Under the pieces are notes generated by a model. The model saw nothing but the letters and a program-made list of their open reading frames with translations, ran no database searches and was not told where the DNA came from. The translations under genes and the position numbers were made by a program. This document shows, piece after piece, positions 39,039-47,514 of a DNA stretch of 49,409 bases (positions are counted from its first letter, which is position 1; every line of letters begins with the position of its first letter). The stretch is from positions 1-49,409 of the forward strand of contig CAYONP010000037.1 of the NCBI GenBank assembly GCA_964405335.1, written 5' to 3'. Source of the DNA: CAYONP01 sp964405335. Lineage in GTDB: Bacteria > Armatimonadota > UBA10988.

Positions 39039-39383
39039 ATGGGCAACGATGCGGCGGGCGAGGCGCTCTACTCGCTCCACGCCGAGATGTGCAAGGTCTT
39101 CTCGCACCCGCTGCGACTGCGCGTGCTCGATGCCCTGCGCGACGGTGAAATGGCCGTCGGCGAGCTGGCCGAACGGCTCGGCGTGAGTGTCGGCAGCCTG
39201 TCGCAGCACCTCGGCATGATGAAGGAACGCCGCGCGCTGGCCTCGCGCAAGGTCGGCAACCGGGTGCTCTACCGGGTCGCCAATCGGCGTCTGGTCGAAG
39301 CCTTCGACTTGATGCGCGGCATCCTGCACGACCAGATCCGCGGCGAGGCGGCGCTGTTGCCGCCCGACGGAGACGACGCATGA
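39039..39383 (+). CDS. ArsR-family transcriptional regulator (third, no CVC site)
   Basis: A 114-residue winged-helix repressor: MCKVFSHPLRLRVLDALRDG, then AVGELAERLGVSVGSLSQHLGMMKERRAL. The CVC metal site of the other two is replaced by MAVGEL, so it does not sense As(III) in the classical way. Its single Cys near the N-terminus (EMCKVF) could join another site. ATG 39039 follows a good promoter. It overlaps a 31-codon frame and heads an operon of nucleoside phosphorylase, methyltransferase and chromate transporter. The inducer is unknown. Confidence 0.85.
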   Translation: MGNDAAGEALYSLHAEMCKVFSHPLRLRVLDALRDGEMAVGELAERLGVSVGSLSQHLGMMKERRALASRKVGNRVLYRVANRRLVEAFDLMRGILHDQIRGEAALLPPDGDDA

Positions 39384-39475
39384 CCTTGCTCGCGCTGCTC
39401 GACGACCAGCCGTTCCACGGCGGCAACGTGACCCGGAATGAACCGCGACGGCTCCACCAGGCCGAGGCGACCTGA
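39380..39475 (+). CDS. 31-residue small open reading frame
   Basis: The ATG overlaps the ArsR stop (ATGA) and the frame reads MTLLALLDDQPFHGGNVTRN and then ends RRLHQAEAT. I do not recognise it. It could be a coupled small protein or a deletion remnant of a gene that once followed arsR. The tight overlap is its only support. Confidence 0.3.
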   Translation: MTLLALLDDQPFHGGNVTRNEPRRLHQAEAT

Positions 39476-39493
39476 GCCGGCGACGGGGGAACC

Positions 39494-40285
39494 ATGTCCG
39501 AGCTGCCGCTGCTGCGCCATGACCTGACCGCGCCGTCGCTGTTCACGCCCGAGGCGCTGCTCGACGCCGTGCGGGCCGAGCGCCCGCGGGCCGCCGAGCC
39601 GGTCCCGGCGGTCTGCGTGCTCGACTTCGACGGCGACCTGACCGACGGACTGGTGGCCGACGGCGGGGCAACGCCGTGTCCGGCGTGGGCCTGCTTCCAC
39701 ACCACGCTCTACCGCGTGGTCGTCGACGGCGCCGAGTGCGGCCTGCTCCCGCGCACCATCGGCGGGCCCTATGCCGTGCTGGTGGCCGAGCAGTTGGCCG
39801 CCTCGGGCGCCGGTGTCGTCCTCGGCCTGACCTCGGCCGGCGGGATCGACGCCGCGTTGCCCATCCCCAGCGTCGTCATCGCCGACGCGGCACTGCGCGA
39901 TGAGGGCACTTCGTTCCACTATCTGCCGCCGTCGCCCCAGGTGATCGCCCCGCCCGCGCCGGTGCCACTGCTGCTCGACGCCGTGGCCGAGGCTGGGCTG
40001 CCGGCGCGGCGCGGGCTGGTCTGGACGACCGATGCGCCGTACCGCGAGACGGCGGCGGCCGTGGCCGAGGCTCGCCGGCACGGCGCGCTGGCGGTCGAGA
40101 TGCAGGCCGCCGCGCTGTTCGCCTTCGGCGCCGCCCGCGGCGTGACCGTCGGCCTGGCGGCGCACGTCACCAACCGCGTCGGCGGCAGCGGCGAGACTTT
40201 CGACAAGGGGCCCGACAACGCCGACCGGCGCCTCTTCGTCGCGCTCTGCCGCGCCGGGCGACGTCTGCTTGGCGACGCCCCATGA
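39494..40285 (+). CDS. Nucleoside phosphorylase (PNP/UDP family)
   Basis: A 263-residue protein. The family blocks are FHTTLYRVVVDGAECGLLPR, IADAALRDEGTSFHYLPPS, TTDAPYRE and VEMQAAALFAFG, the last with the Glu-Met that contacts ribose. It cleaves a nucleoside to base and ribose-1-phosphate, in the cytoplasm. GGGGGA precedes ATG 39494. It overlaps the methyltransferase gene by 4 bp. In arsenosugar synthesis a phosphorylase removes adenine from an arsenic-adenosine adduct; whether this enzyme does so is speculation prompted by the ArsR and methyltransferase neighbours. Confidence 0.85.
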   Translation: MSELPLLRHDLTAPSLFTPEALLDAVRAERPRAAEPVPAVCVLDFDGDLTDGLVADGGATPCPAWACFHTTLYRVVVDGAECGLLPRTIGGPYAVLVAEQLAASGAGVVLGLTSAGGIDAALPIPSVVIADAALRDEGTSFHYLPPSPQVIAPPAPVPLLLDAVAEAGLPARRGLVWTTDAPYRETAAAVAEARRHGALAVEMQAAALFAFGAARGVTVGLAAHVTNRVGGSGETFDKGPDNADRRLFVALCRAGRRLLGDAP

Positions 40286-40857
40286 AACTCCGCGACAGCG
40301 GCATGCCCGATGAGGCCTACTGGGAGACGCTGCTCCGTGGCGCAGAGACACTCGACCGCCTCGGCCTCACCGGCGTGACAGGCGACGCGGTGGAGTTCGG
40401 CTGCGGTTACGGCACCTTCACGCTGCCGCTCGCGGCGCGGGTGAGCGGTACGGTCTGGACCTACGACATCGAGCCGACGATGGTCGCCCGCACGCAGGAG
40501 CGGGCCGCCGCGGCGGGCCTGTGCAACATCGTCGCGACCGAGCGCGACCTGTTCGCCGACGGCACCGGTCGTCCGCCGGCAAGCGCGGCCGTGGTGCTGA
40601 TCTTCAACCTGCTCCACTGCCAGCAGCCCGAGCGGCTGCTGGCCGAGGCGCGGCGGATCGCGGCGCCCGGCGGCCTGCTGGCGGTGACGCACTGGATCTG
40701 GGACGCCGGCACGCCCCGTGGACCGGATCTGTCCATCCGTCCGCGGCCGGAGCAGCTCCGCGCCTGGGCCGAGGCGGCGGGCTTCGCGGCAGCGACCGAC
40801 GAGCCGATTGCGCTGCCGCCGTACCACACTGGCTGGCGGATGGCGGCGCTCACCTGA
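40282..40857 (+). CDS. Class I SAM-dependent methyltransferase
   Basis: A 191-residue protein with motif I VEFGCGYGTFTLPLA, motif II TYDIEP, motif III-like VVLIFNLLHCQQPERLL and post-motif APGGLLAVTHW. It starts MKLRDSGMPDEAYWE, a distinctive N-terminus I associate with small methyltransferases near ArsR genes. It lacks the three-cysteine set of ArsM. It overlaps the nucleoside phosphorylase (ATGA) and is followed 5 bp later by ChrA. The substrate is unknown. Confidence 0.82.
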   Translation: MKLRDSGMPDEAYWETLLRGAETLDRLGLTGVTGDAVEFGCGYGTFTLPLAARVSGTVWTYDIEPTMVARTQERAAAAGLCNIVATERDLFADGTGRPPASAAVVLIFNLLHCQQPERLLAEARRIAAPGGLLAVTHWIWDAGTPRGPDLSIRPRPEQLRAWAEAAGFAAATDEPIALPPYHTGWRMAALT

Positions 40858-40862
40858 CGCAC

Positions 40863-42056
40863 ATGGGTCTCGGCCGCAAGCTGCACTCGATGGACGCCGA
40901 CCGTGGTCGAGGCGCGCACCTGACCGAGCTCGCCGCGCTCTTCCTGCGCCTCGGCGCGCTGGCCTTCGGCGGGCCGGCGGCGCACATCGCGATGCTGCAG
41001 GACGAGGTGGTCGAGCGCCGCCGGTGGCTCACCCGCGATGAGTTCCTCGACCTGCTCGCGGTGACCAACCTGCTCCCCGGCCCCAACTCGACCGAGATGG
41101 CGATCATCGTCGGCTACCGCCGCGCCGGCTGGCCGGGCCTGCTCATCGCCGGCGTCTGCTTCATCCTGCCGGCGGCCCTGATCGTCACCGCTTGCGCCTG
41201 GGCTTACGTCAACTACGGTCAGGTGCCGGCCGTCGGCGCGGTGCTCTACGGGGTCAAGCCGGTGATTCTGGCGGTCATCGCCCAGGCGGTCTGGAACCTG
41301 GGCAAGAGCGCCGTGAAGAGCCGTTGGCTGGCGGCGCTCGGCCTGCTGGCCGCGGCGCTGCACCTCGCCGGCACGCACGAGCTGGCCCTGCTCTTCGGCC
41401 TCGCCACGGTGGCCGGACTGGCCCGCTGGCTGGCCACCTCACCGCGGCCCAGCGCCCGGCCGCTGCTCGGCCTGGCGGCGGTCGGCGCGGGGCTGATCGC
41501 CGTGCCACAGCTGATCACCCGGATGGCGGTCGGCTCGGCCGAGTTCGGCCTCGGGCCGCTGTTCGTCGTCTTCGCCAAGATCGGGTCGATTCTCTACGGC
41601 AGCGGCTACGTGCTGCTCGCCTTTCTGCAGGCCGACCTGGTCGACCGGCTGCACTGGCTCACCCCGAGCCAACTGCTCGACGCCGTGGCGGTCGGGCAGG
41701 TGACGCCCGGGCCGGTGTTCACCACCGCCACCTTCGTCGGCTATCTGCTCGGCGGCGGGGCGGGCGCGGTGGTGGCCACGGTGGGCATCTTCCTGCCCTC
41801 GTTCTGCCTGGTGGCGCTGGGCGAGCGGCTGGTCGGCTGGCTACGCCGCAGCGAGCTCGCCGGGGCGTTCCTCGACGGCCTGGTTGCCGCCTCGCTCGGC
41901 TTGATGGCGGCGGTGGCCGTGCAGCTCGGGCGCGACGCGGTGGTCGACCTGGTGACCGCGCTGACCGCCGCGGTCGCCGCGCTGCTGCTCATCCGCTGGC
42001 GGGTCAACGCCACCTGGCTGATCCTGGCCGGTGCCGTGGTCGGCCTGCTGGCCTGA
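40863..42056 (+). CDS. chrA: Chromate transporter ChrA (long form, two CHR domains)
   Basis: A 397-residue membrane protein with two CHR domains. The N-terminal one has LRLGALAFGGPAAHIAMLQDE and LLPGPNSTEMAIIVG; the C-terminal one has FAKIGSILYGSGYVLLAFLQ and AVGQVTPGPVFTTATFVGY. ChrA expels chromate from the cytoplasm; related proteins may carry other oxyanions. ATG 40863 is used; ATG 40890 is possible. Its stop codon directly abuts the stop of the convergent discoidin gene. Confidence 0.93.
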   Translation: MGLGRKLHSMDADRGRGAHLTELAALFLRLGALAFGGPAAHIAMLQDEVVERRRWLTRDEFLDLLAVTNLLPGPNSTEMAIIVGYRRAGWPGLLIAGVCFILPAALIVTACAWAYVNYGQVPAVGAVLYGVKPVILAVIAQAVWNLGKSAVKSRWLAALGLLAAALHLAGTHELALLFGLATVAGLARWLATSPRPSARPLLGLAAVGAGLIAVPQLITRMAVGSAEFGLGPLFVVFAKIGSILYGSGYVLLAFLQADLVDRLHWLTPSQLLDAVAVGQVTPGPVFTTATFVGYLLGGGAGAVVATVGIFLPSFCLVALGERLVGWLRRSELAGAFLDGLVAASLGLMAAVAVQLGRDAVVDLVTALTAAVAALLLIRWRVNATWLILAGAVVGLLA

Positions 42057-43571
42057 TCAGAGCGGCGCGCGCAGGGCGAGCAGGTCGTCCACGTCGACGG
42101 TGCCACGGATGCTCTCGCGGCCAGTCGGGTTGATGCTCACCTGCACCAGCACCAACGGCGGGTCGAGCAGGTTGCCGCGCTCTTCGCCGCCGTGCATCAC
42201 CGCCGCGGCCGGGTCGAGCGCGATGCTCGCCGTGCGCCAACCGCGCCAGTCGATCTTGGCGTACTGAAACAGGAACCACTCGCGCCGGCTGTCCCACACC
42301 GTCGAGCGGAGCAGGTTGCCCGGCTGCGCCGCCCGAGCCCGGAGCTGCACGCGGCTGGTTCGCTCGGGCAGCGGCAGGTCGAGAATCGCGGCGACGTACT
42401 GCGTCGCTCCGCCGAGCAGGTTGCCGAAGTCGAACTCGAACCGGCCGAAGTCGATCCGCTCGGCACCCGCGCCCTCAGCCATCGCGTCGAACGCCGCCTG
42501 GCGGCAGTTGACCGGGTTGACCGTCCAGCGGCGCCGTCCGGCCGCGTCGGCCTCGACGTCGAGCAGCGAGAAGCCCGGCAGCGGGGCCGCGACCGTCATT
42601 CGCCGCGAGCGCAGGGTGTCCGCGGTCAGATTGCGCATGCCGAGCGTCAGTTCGAACAAGCGGTTCCGAGCGTCGCCGCCCTCGTGGATGACCGCCTGCC
42701 TGGCGCGGAACTCCTCGAGCAGCACCACCAGCGGCTCGGCCGGCGGCGGTTCGTCGCCGCCCGCGACCGGTGGGGCGTAGGCCTCAAACTCGGTCAGCTC
42801 CATCCAGCGGTCGCTGCCCCGGTTGGTCAACATCACCAGCTTCAAGTAGCGGGCCGGCACCGGCTCGGGCAGCTCGAACCGCTGCAGCTCGTCGCGGTCG
42901 TCGCAGGTGCCGGCGAGGATCTCGACGAAGTCGCCCTCGGCCGTGCCGTCGGTCGAGGCGTAGAGCACCCAATCGCGCACCGCGCACTCGCGGTAGTTCG
43001 GTTCGCCCGTCGGATTGATGCCGATGGCCGCGATGGTCTGCTCGGCATCGTTCGGCATGGCGACGATGAACCACTGGCCGGCGATCTGACCGGTCGCCGA
43101 GGCCCACACGCCGGCGCCGCCGTCGATCAGCGTCGCCGGTCCATAGCCGCCGCCGTAGTTGCTCGACATCTCGACCACGCGCCCGCCGTTGACCGCGCTG
43201 ATCAGGCTGCCCTCACCGGCAATCTGCGACTCGACACCGGCGGCCGCGAAGCGCACCGCGGCAGCGACCTCAGCCGCGCCCAGGTCGAGCGTGACCCGGC
43301 CCTGCTGGTTCGCCGACAGCTCGACCGTGCCACCGGCCAGCGGCTGCTTCGCCTGGTCAAACAAGCCGACCAGCAGCCGCCGGCGAGCCGGTCGGTTGTC
43401 GGTGCTCAGGTGCAGCTCGGCGCGGGCGCGCTCGCCGGCCGCGCTCAGCTCAAGGCGCGACAGCGTGACGCCGGCCTGGACCAGATCGATGGCCGCCGGC
43501 GCCTCGGCGGTGGCCTCAACAAGCTGCCACGGGGCGGCGGTGAGCAGCAGCAGACAGAGCGTGGCGGGCAT
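42057..43571 (-). CDS. Exported discoidin-like protein with dockerin-like tail
   Basis: A 504-residue protein. ATG 43571 has GGAG 7 nt upstream on the minus strand, and MPATLCLLLLTAAPWQLVEA is a signal peptide. Residues about 130-265 form an F5/8 type C (discoidin)-like domain (SSNYGGGYGPATLIDGGAGV, YLKLVMLTN). The C-terminus GTVDVDDLLALRAPL matches half of a type I dockerin calcium loop-helix, without the second half. It may bind surface glycans. It is the last gene of a minus-strand run. Confidence 0.72.
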   Translation of the reverse strand: MPATLCLLLLTAAPWQLVEATAEAPAAIDLVQAGVTLSRLELSAAGERARAELHLSTDNRPARRRLLVGLFDQAKQPLAGGTVELSANQQGRVTLDLGAAEVAAAVRFAAAGVESQIAGEGSLISAVNGGRVVEMSSNYGGGYGPATLIDGGAGVWASATGQIAGQWFIVAMPNDAEQTIAAIGINPTGEPNYRECAVRDWVLYASTDGTAEGDFVEILAGTCDDRDELQRFELPEPVPARYLKLVMLTNRGSDRWMELTEFEAYAPPVAGGDEPPPAEPLVVLLEEFRARQAVIHEGGDARNRLFELTLGMRNLTADTLRSRRMTVAAPLPGFSLLDVEADAAGRRRWTVNPVNCRQAAFDAMAEGAGAERIDFGRFEFDFGNLLGGATQYVAAILDLPLPERTSRVQLRARAAQPGNLLRSTVWDSRREWFLFQYAKIDWRGWRTASIALDPAAAVMHGGEERGNLLDPPLVLVQVSINPTGRESIRGTVDVDDLLALRAPL

Positions 43572-43635
43572 CGGCGGCTCCGGTGCATCGGTCGAGTCTA
43601 CCGGCTCGAGCGCAGCTCTGTTTACCCTCGCCGGC

Positions 43636-44907
43636 TCAACGGCACGCGAGCACCGAGATCGCCGTGGCCATGCCGATGAACGCCAGCTCGGTCCAGCGCG
43701 CGCCGCGCAGCGCCTGCCACGCCGCGGCCGGGCTGCCCGCGCCGCGGACCTCACTCCTGGCGCAGCACCAGGCGACCGTCAGCGCGGTCTGGCTCCAGAC
43801 CAGCCAGCAGAGCCACCAGCCGGCGCCGTCGGCCCGCGCGCAGACGGCCGCGACGGCGACGGTGGCGACGGTCAGGACAGCCCACGCCTCGGCCGGCTTG
43901 GCCAGCTTCTCGCGCACGACCTGACGAACAACGTTGTCACCGGAGAGCCAGAACAGCACCGGCCCGACCAGCAGCACGGGCGTCACCCGCCCGGCCAGCA
44001 CCAGCGCCACGGGAACGATGACCGCGAGCACCGGACGCTCCCACAGCCGGTTGGCCCTCGGCACGACCAGCTCGGCGGCGAGCAGCCAGGCGAGCCAGGC
44101 GACGAGCAGCGGCAGCTCGACCGCCAGCGGCAGGGCAAGGTCGGCGACCGGCAGCTCGGCGCGGGCCCAGCCGACGGCCAGCCCGAGCCCGGCGCAGGCG
44201 CCGAAGCCGACCTCCATCACCTTCCACCAGTCGATGTTGGTCCGGCCCCACTCGCCCAGCGGCCGGTGGTGCCGCCCGGCATACTGCAGCAGCCCGCCGA
44301 GCGCAAAGCCGACACCCCCGCCGACGATGCCGCCGGCGATCAGCTCGAGCCCGCCGGCCGGCCCGCCGAGCGAGAAGGCTGCCGCGGCAACGCCGACGGC
44401 CAGCCAGACGCCGCCCCATACCTCCGGCCGCGGCTTCGGGTCGTCGCGGCGGCTGAAGTAGATCCGCGGAAGCTCCGCGGGCGGGCGGTGCGGGCGATTG
44501 AGCCCGGCGACCCCCAGCGCCGCCGCCGCGGCCATGGCGGCGAGCAGCACGGCGGCGTTGACCGCCGGCCAGGTGATCAGGGTGAGCACCGCGCCCGTCA
44601 GGCCGATCCAGCCGCCGCCCTTGACCGCCAGGCCGAGCAGACCCCAGCCGAGCGACTTCTGGCGCGGGCGGTCGAGCACCAGGCCGACGGTCTGGCCATA
44701 GGTCATCGCCCCGCCGACGGCGCAGCCGAGCGCGCCCAGCGCGCCGAGCCGCAGCGCGGTGGTAGGGTCGGCGCCAGCCGCGAGGGCCAGCGCGAAGCCG
44801 ACCATCGCGCCGGGCACCATCGCGCCGCTCTCATGGCCGAACTGGCCCCGGATGCCCCACCCCAGGCCCATGGCCAGCGCGGCCAGCAGCAAATCGGCAC
44901 CGTCCAT
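43636..44907 (-). CDS. Uncharacterised polytopic membrane protein
   Basis: A 423-residue protein with about ten hydrophobic segments, beginning MDGADLLLAALAMGLGWGIRG. A conserved-looking loop, YFSRRDDPKPRPEVWGGVW, separates the first five helices from the rest. The repeated GG/GA motifs in the helices suggest tight packing. I do not recognise the family. It is 64 bp upstream of the discoidin gene and 70 bp downstream of a porin, in the same direction. Confidence 0.65.
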   Translation of the reverse strand: MDGADLLLAALAMGLGWGIRGQFGHESGAMVPGAMVGFALALAAGADPTTALRLGALGALGCAVGGAMTYGQTVGLVLDRPRQKSLGWGLLGLAVKGGGWIGLTGAVLTLITWPAVNAAVLLAAMAAAAALGVAGLNRPHRPPAELPRIYFSRRDDPKPRPEVWGGVWLAVGVAAAAFSLGGPAGGLELIAGGIVGGGVGFALGGLLQYAGRHHRPLGEWGRTNIDWWKVMEVGFGACAGLGLAVGWARAELPVADLALPLAVELPLLVAWLAWLLAAELVVPRANRLWERPVLAVIVPVALVLAGRVTPVLLVGPVLFWLSGDNVVRQVVREKLAKPAEAWAVLTVATVAVAAVCARADGAGWWLCWLVWSQTALTVAWCCARSEVRGAGSPAAAWQALRGARWTELAFIGMATAISVLACR

Positions 44908-44977
44908 CGTCGGCTCTCGCCAGCGGTGTCAACGATACCGCACCGCGGTCGGTCGGGCCAGGGCCGGCGCGGATGCC

Positions 44978-46204
44978 TCAGAAGTTGAGGTAGGTCTCCC
45001 ACCAGAAGAAGTCGCTGTCGACGGTCCCGGCGCCGGCCGCGGCGTTGACCCGCGAGATGAACTCACCGGCGAAGAACCGACCGTAGCCGACCTGCATGGT
45101 GACGTTGCCGCCGAGCCGCAGGTTGAGCATCAGGTCGAGCTCCTGGCCGATGTGCCGGCCGGAGCTGCCGGTCGGGTCGCGGAAGTCACCCACCCCGTTG
45201 CCGCGGCAGAGGCAGTTCGCGCCGTACCAGGCGTCAGCCTCGTCGTAGAGCCAGAAGCTGTTGTACCAGGCCGAGACCGAGCAGCCGTCGGCCAGCGGCG
45301 CGGTCAGCTTTGACTCGAGCATGATCACGTTCTGCAGACTCATATAGTCGAGACAGCCGTACCGCCCGTGGTTGTCGGGATAGAGATTGCGGAAGGTGCC
45401 GCGGCCACCGTTCGCGCCGCCCGAGCCATCGCCCGAGGCGACCGACAAGATGCCCTGCAAGGTGAGCCCGCAGACCGGCACGGTCGCATCGGCCACGGCC
45501 ATGTAGGCCAGCACGTCGCCGAACTGCCCGGCTGCCTCCAATTGCAACTGAACGGGCCCCAGTGTCATTTCACGCAACACGCCGACGGTGAAAACACTCG
45601 GTGCACCGGGCAGGCTCTGGTAGTTGTACAGGCCGTACAGCTGGGTCGGCGCGCCGGCCAGGTCGTCGAGCCGGCTCCAGACGCCGTAGAACTCGCCCTT
45701 CATGCCCTTGGTCAGCGCCGAGCTGCCGAGCGTGGCGGCGAACACATCCACTGTCGCGCCGCTGCCGTGCCAGGTGCCGCGGAGGGCGTCGAACCGCCGG
45801 GCGACGTTGCTCCATTCGCCCGTGCCGATCAGGCGGCGCGAGCCGAAGGTCAGTGGCTGCCGCCCGCCGACGATGCTCCACCGGCCGAGGTCGGCGGCCA
45901 CGTACGCTTCGTAGAGCTCCAACTCGTCCTGGATGGACTTGGGCGAGTAGGGGTCCCACGAGCGCGAGTCCTGGGCCAGGACGCGCACCGACCAGTCGTC
46001 GGAGGGGTGCCACGTGGCGCCGAACCGCGTGCGGGTGAGCAATTGCGTGCGATCGTCGTCGCGCCCGCCGTTGAAGTCGCCGTTGTTCCGCGCCAGGACC
46101 TGGCTGCGGAACTGGCCGTCGACGGCCACCTCGCCCGCGCCGACATCGAACTCCCACGCCGACGCCGCGCCGACGGCCAGACAGACGACCCACCAACCCC
46201 GCAT
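44978..46204 (-). CDS. Alginate-export-type outer-membrane beta-barrel protein (copy 1)
   Basis: A 408-residue protein. ATG 46204 has GGAGG upstream on the minus strand; WWVVCLAVGAASA is the signal peptide. The barrel pattern is typical of AlgE-like proteins: TQLLTRTRFGATWHPSDDWSV, GRWSIVGGRQPLTFGSRRLIG, FYGVWSRLDDL, and a terminal aromatic residue (ETYLNF), the usual outer-membrane insertion signal. It is clearly paralogous to the gene at 46294-47505. The substrate could be an oligosaccharide. It carries extra Cys residues (NCLCRGNG) not found in the paralog. Confidence 0.85.
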   Translation of the reverse strand: MRGWWVVCLAVGAASAWEFDVGAGEVAVDGQFRSQVLARNNGDFNGGRDDDRTQLLTRTRFGATWHPSDDWSVRVLAQDSRSWDPYSPKSIQDELELYEAYVAADLGRWSIVGGRQPLTFGSRRLIGTGEWSNVARRFDALRGTWHGSGATVDVFAATLGSSALTKGMKGEFYGVWSRLDDLAGAPTQLYGLYNYQSLPGAPSVFTVGVLREMTLGPVQLQLEAAGQFGDVLAYMAVADATVPVCGLTLQGILSVASGDGSGGANGGRGTFRNLYPDNHGRYGCLDYMSLQNVIMLESKLTAPLADGCSVSAWYNSFWLYDEADAWYGANCLCRGNGVGDFRDPTGSSGRHIGQELDLMLNLRLGGNVTMQVGYGRFFAGEFISRVNAAAGAGTVDSDFFWWETYLNF

Positions 46205-46238
46205 CCCGCGCCTCCTTTGCCGCGCCTCGTCCGGCGCC

Positions 46239-46278
46239 GACCGGGACGGTCGGCCTACGCGGATCGACCGTCCCGGTC
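46239..46278 (-). terminator. 14-bp hairpin between the two porin genes
   Basis: GACCGGGACGGTCG (46239-46252) pairs perfectly with CGACCGTCCCGGTC (46265-46278) around a 12-nt loop. No T-tract is present. Between tandem paralogs it may stabilise the 3' end of the upstream message or reduce read-through. Confidence 0.55.
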
Positions 46279-46293
46279 GACCGCCTTGCCGGC

Positions 46294-47505
46294 TCACCAG
46301 TTCCCGCTGCACTGCCACCACAGAAAGTCGCTGTCGCCGGTGCCGACGCCCGCCGCGGCGTTGACCCGCTCGACAAACCCGCCGGCGAAGAAGTGGCCGT
46401 AGCCGACCTGCATGGTCACGTCGCGGCCCAGGCGCAGGTCGAGTGCCAGGTCGACCTCCTGCCCGACATGCCGACCTGACGCACCGGCCGGGTCGCGGTA
46501 GGGTCCGACGCCGTTGCTCCGCGGCAGGCCGTTGGCGCCGTACCAGGCGTCGGCCGAGTCGTAGAGCCAGAAGCTGTTGTACTGGACCTCAACCCGCGAC
46601 CCGCCGCGCAGCGGCGCCGACACGCGCGCCTGCGCGTTGAGCACGTTCTGCAGGCCCTGGTAGTCGAGGTAGCCGTAGAAGCCGTGGTTGGTCGGGTAGA
46701 GGTTGCGGAAGGTGTCGCCCCCGGCATCGCCCGACGCGACCGCGAAGACGCCGCTGAGATCGAAGCTGCCCAGCGGCAGGCCGGCCTCGAGCACGGCCAT
46801 GAAGGCCGTGATGTCGCCGAACTGCCCGGCCGCCTGGAGGCTCGTCCGTACCGCGCCGAAGGTCATCTGCCGCCGCCCACCGACGGTCAACACGTTCGGC
46901 GCGCCGGGCAGGCTCTGGTAGTTGTAGAGCGCAAACAGGTCGGTCGGCGCCCCGGCGAGTTGCGGCAACGTGGCCCAAACGCCGTAGAACTCGCCGCCGA
47001 GCCCCTTGGTCCCCGGCGAGTTGCCAAGCGTGGCGCCGAACAGGTCGACCCGCGCCGAGCTGCCCTGCCAGGCGACGCGGAGCGCATCGAAGCGGCGCGT
47101 GACGTTGCTCCACTCGAAGGTGCCGACCAGCCGCTGATCGGCGAAGGCCAGCGGCTGCCGGCCGCCGGTGACGGTCCAGGCATCGAACCGGGCGGTGACG
47201 AACCCCTCGTGGAGCTCGAGCTCGTCCTGCACGGTCTTCGGCGAGACGGGGTCCCACGAGCGGGAGTCCTGGCCGAGCAGGCGGACGGACCAGTGCTCAT
47301 CGGGCCGCCAGGTGAGGCCGAGACGGGTGCGGGTCAAGAGCTGGGTCAGGTTGTCGTCACGGCCGCGGTTGAGGTCGCCGTTGTCGCGCGACTCGACCCG
47401 CGCCCGGAGCTGGCCGTCGATGGTCACGCTCCCCGCGCCGACATCGAACTCCCACGCCGCGGCCGCCAGCGGCACCGCGAGCAGGATCATGAGCAGTCCG
47501 CGCAT
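46294..47505 (-). CDS. Alginate-export-type outer-membrane beta-barrel protein (copy 2)
   Basis: A 403-residue paralog of the preceding gene. It opens MRGLLMILLAVPLAAAAWEF with a signal peptide, then shares blocks such as QDSRSWDP.SPK..QDELELHE, GGRQPL.F, NYQSLPGAP, SFWLYD.ADAWYGAN and GRHVGQE.DL. It ends at an aromatic Trp. The two copies are moderately diverged, so the duplication is old and the substrates may differ. It starts 9 bp after the YwiC-like gene stop. Confidence 0.85.
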   Translation of the reverse strand: MRGLLMILLAVPLAAAAWEFDVGAGSVTIDGQLRARVESRDNGDLNRGRDDNLTQLLTRTRLGLTWRPDEHWSVRLLGQDSRSWDPVSPKTVQDELELHEGFVTARFDAWTVTGGRQPLAFADQRLVGTFEWSNVTRRFDALRVAWQGSSARVDLFGATLGNSPGTKGLGGEFYGVWATLPQLAGAPTDLFALYNYQSLPGAPNVLTVGGRRQMTFGAVRTSLQAAGQFGDITAFMAVLEAGLPLGSFDLSGVFAVASGDAGGDTFRNLYPTNHGFYGYLDYQGLQNVLNAQARVSAPLRGGSRVEVQYNSFWLYDSADAWYGANGLPRSNGVGPYRDPAGASGRHVGQEVDLALDLRLGRDVTMQVGYGHFFAGGFVERVNAAAGVGTGDSDFLWWQCSGNW

Positions 47506-47514
47506 CGTACCCTC

